This document shows, piece after piece, positions 62,969 to 64,000 of a DNA stretch of 64,000 nucleotides. The position numbers and the translations under genes were made by a program. The stretch comes from JBFLXR01 sp040757065. GTDB lineage: Bacteria; Pseudomonadota; Gammaproteobacteria; Burkholderiales; Gallionellaceae. Each line of letters begins with the position of its first letter. Within the stretch, counting starts at the first letter, position 1. Where the stretch lies: positions 1 through 64,000 of the forward strand of contig JBFLXR010000013.1 in the NCBI GenBank assembly GCA_040757065.1, in the 5' to 3' direction. The notes below the pieces were generated by a model. It ran no database searches, was not told the origin of the DNA, and saw nothing but the letters and a program-made list of their open reading frames with translations.

Positions 62969-63430
62969 ATGAAGATGAGTAAATATTTTCACCCTTTAGC
63001 TGATGTGAAATCAGATCAAATTGGCTCCAATACACGAATATGGCAATTTAGTATTGTTCTTCCCGGTGCAAAAGTCGGCGATGATTGCAATATATGTTCA
63101 CATTGTTTCATTGAAAACAATGTGTTAATAGGTGATCGGGTAACTATAAAAAATGGAGTTTCATTGTACGATGGGCTTCGTATTGAAAACGATGTTTTCA
63201 TTGGCCCCAATGTGACATTTACTAATGATAAGTATCCGAGAAGCCGCAATGCAAATTATGCCTGTCTGCAAACTTGGGTCGAGAGTGGCGTAAGTATAGG
63301 AGGTGGCGCGGTTATCTTGCCGGGTATTCGAATTGGTGCTGGTGCAATAGTTGGAGCTGGCTCAGTTGTAACCAAAAATGTTCCACCTATGGTGACCGTC
63401 GTTGGTAATCCCGCGAAACCAATAAGTTAA
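62969..63430 (+). CDS. Left-handed beta-helix N-acetyltransferase (FdtC/WbpD-like)
   Basis: A 153-residue hexapeptide-repeat acyltransferase. Repeats such as IGSNTRIWQFSIVLPGAKVGDDC and VSIGGGAVILPGIRIGAGAIVGAG form the beta-helix, and VVGNPAKPIS is the usual end. The neighbours are FdtA- and FdtB-like genes, so the likely substrate is a dTDP-3-amino-3,6-dideoxyhexose, the FdtC step. A WbpD-like role on a UDP-sugar is the alternative. Confidence 0.85.
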   Translation: MKMSKYFHPLADVKSDQIGSNTRIWQFSIVLPGAKVGDDCNICSHCFIENNVLIGDRVTIKNGVSLYDGLRIENDVFIGPNVTFTNDKYPRSRNANYACLQTWVESGVSIGGGAVILPGIRIGAGAIVGAGSVVTKNVPPMVTVVGNPAKPIS

Positions 63431-63437
63431 GGTTAAC

Positions 63438-63854
63438 ATGAAATTTCAAATATCAGACTGCCGATTGGTTGATCTTCCTAAAATTCACGATCCACGAGGT
63501 AACCTGACTTTTATTGAAGGTAATAGTCATGTACCTTTCGATATTCAGCGTGTTTACTATCTTTATGATGTGCCTGGTGGTGCGGAGCGGGGAGGTCATG
63601 CGCACAAAGCGCTTCAGCAGTTGATTATCGCAATGTCAGGAAGTTTTGATGTGGTTCTTGATGATGGCCACAATAAAAAGCGCTTTCATCTTAACCGCTC
63701 ATATAACGGCCTTTACGTTTGCCCAATGATTTGGCGGGAGTTGGATAATTTTTCTTCGGGTTCGGTCTGCATGGTGTTGGCTTCGAATAGGTACGATGAG
63801 GAGGATTACTATCGTGAATATTGTGATTACAAGGCTGCACGAGGTCTAAAATGA
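63438..63854 (+). CDS. fdtA: dTDP-4-keto-6-deoxyglucose 3,4-ketoisomerase (FdtA/QdtA type)
   Basis: A 138-residue cupin (WxcM-like). The active-site region is GGAERGGHAHKALQQLIIAMSGSF, with the paired histidines of FdtA and QdtA, and the end block is VLASNRYDEEDYYREY. It isomerises dTDP-4-keto-6-deoxyglucose to the 3-keto sugar, the first committed step to 3-amino-3,6-dideoxyhexoses. Fuc3N and Qui3N isomerases cannot be told apart with certainty from sequence alone. The stop overlaps the next ATG. Confidence 0.85.
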   Translation: MKFQISDCRLVDLPKIHDPRGNLTFIEGNSHVPFDIQRVYYLYDVPGGAERGGHAHKALQQLIIAMSGSFDVVLDDGHNKKRFHLNRSYNGLYVCPMIWRELDNFSSGSVCMVLASNRYDEEDYYREYCDYKAARGLK

Positions 63855-64000
63855 AAGTACCCTTCATCGATTTGCGTACTACATACCTTGAATTGAAGCC
63901 GGCGATTGATGCTGCTGTTGCTCGCGTACTTGATAGCGGTTGGTATATTTTAGGAGAAGAAGTAGAGGCGTTTGAAGTCGAATGGTCATCTTACTGCGAT
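63851..64000 (+). CDS. DegT/DnrJ/EryC1-family sugar aminotransferase (FdtB-like), N-terminal part
   Basis: The first 50 codons only, cut by the window end. MKVPFIDLRTTYLELKPAID and SGWYILGEEVEAFEVEWSSY are the standard opening of PLP-dependent sugar aminotransferases, which would add the 3-amino group after FdtA. ATG overlaps the fdtA stop as ATGA. Confidence 0.88.
   Translation, partial: MKVPFIDLRTTYLELKPAIDAAVARVLDSGWYILGEEVEAFEVEWSSYCD

Overview
The window reads as the chromosome of a Gram-negative betaproteobacterium. This is inferred from the gene content: map-glnD, BipA/TypA, HU, PpiD, FabI, LplT, a full System I cytochrome c maturation operon and a c-haem chemoreceptor. The overall flavour suggests the iron/sulfur-oxidising Nitrosomonadales/Gallionellales, but no marker here fixes genus or species.

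Layout. (1) 1-1.8 kb: the end of groES and a GC-rich groEL with an unusual, GGM-free tail. (2) 1.85-10.2 kb: an accessory, defence-like island with no integrase or transposase. Module A is a tight three-gene operon: MerR-like HTH regulator, large N6-adenine DNA methylase, PD-(D/E)XK nuclease. Module B is a 5'-truncated HNH remnant, a Upf1/DNA2-like SF1B helicase and a UvrD-like SF1A helicase with a nuclease-like N-terminus. I do not recognise module B as a named system. (3) 10.5-24.7 kb: ordinary chromosome with a CHASE1-GGDEF enzyme, glnD and map, two tandem glycine-zipper proteins, a peptidoglycan-remodelling group (NlpC/P60, MepA, L,D-transpeptidase), rhlE, a hemerythrin and typA. (4) 24.7-29.1 kb: hupB, tRNA-Val, two identical tRNA-Asp genes flanking ppiD, an AT-rich transglutaminase-like gene and fabI. 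(5) 29.2-36.1 kb: a complete, tightly overlapping ccmABCDEFGHI operon. (6) 36.3-44.5 kb: an outer-membrane barrel plus a CotH-kinase protein with a TolA-like coiled tail, an NTP/NDP-exchange-family transporter, lplT, alr and an orphan ParA. (7) 44.7-48.7 kb: two paralogous PAS-chemoreceptors, one with a periplasmic CxxCH haem site, the other lacking that domain and frameshifted. (8) 48.9-55.5 kb: a sugar-nucleotide epimerase, glycogen phosphorylase, an EAL protein behind a near-perfect sigma-54 promoter and an MgtC/DUF4010 membrane protein. (9) 55.7-64 kb: a capsule/EPS cluster with SLBB export protein, Wzz-like co-polymerase, UDP-GlcNAc dehydrogenase, UDP-GlcNAc/GlcNAcA 4-epimerase, Wzx flippase, and FdtC-, FdtA- and FdtB-like enzymes, running off the window end.

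Themes. The ccm operon can supply haem to the CxxCH chemoreceptor. Two c-di-GMP enzymes and the EPS cluster point to a motile-to-attached lifestyle. The EPS genes predict a polymer containing N-acetylgalactosaminuronate and a dTDP-3-amino-3,6-dideoxyhexose such as Fuc3NAc. Four coding regions are broken. Three of them (chemoreceptor 2, the wzz-like gene and the tviB-like gene) break at homopolymers, two at poly-G tracts inside the capsule cluster. Either phase-variable tracts or homopolymer read errors could explain this.
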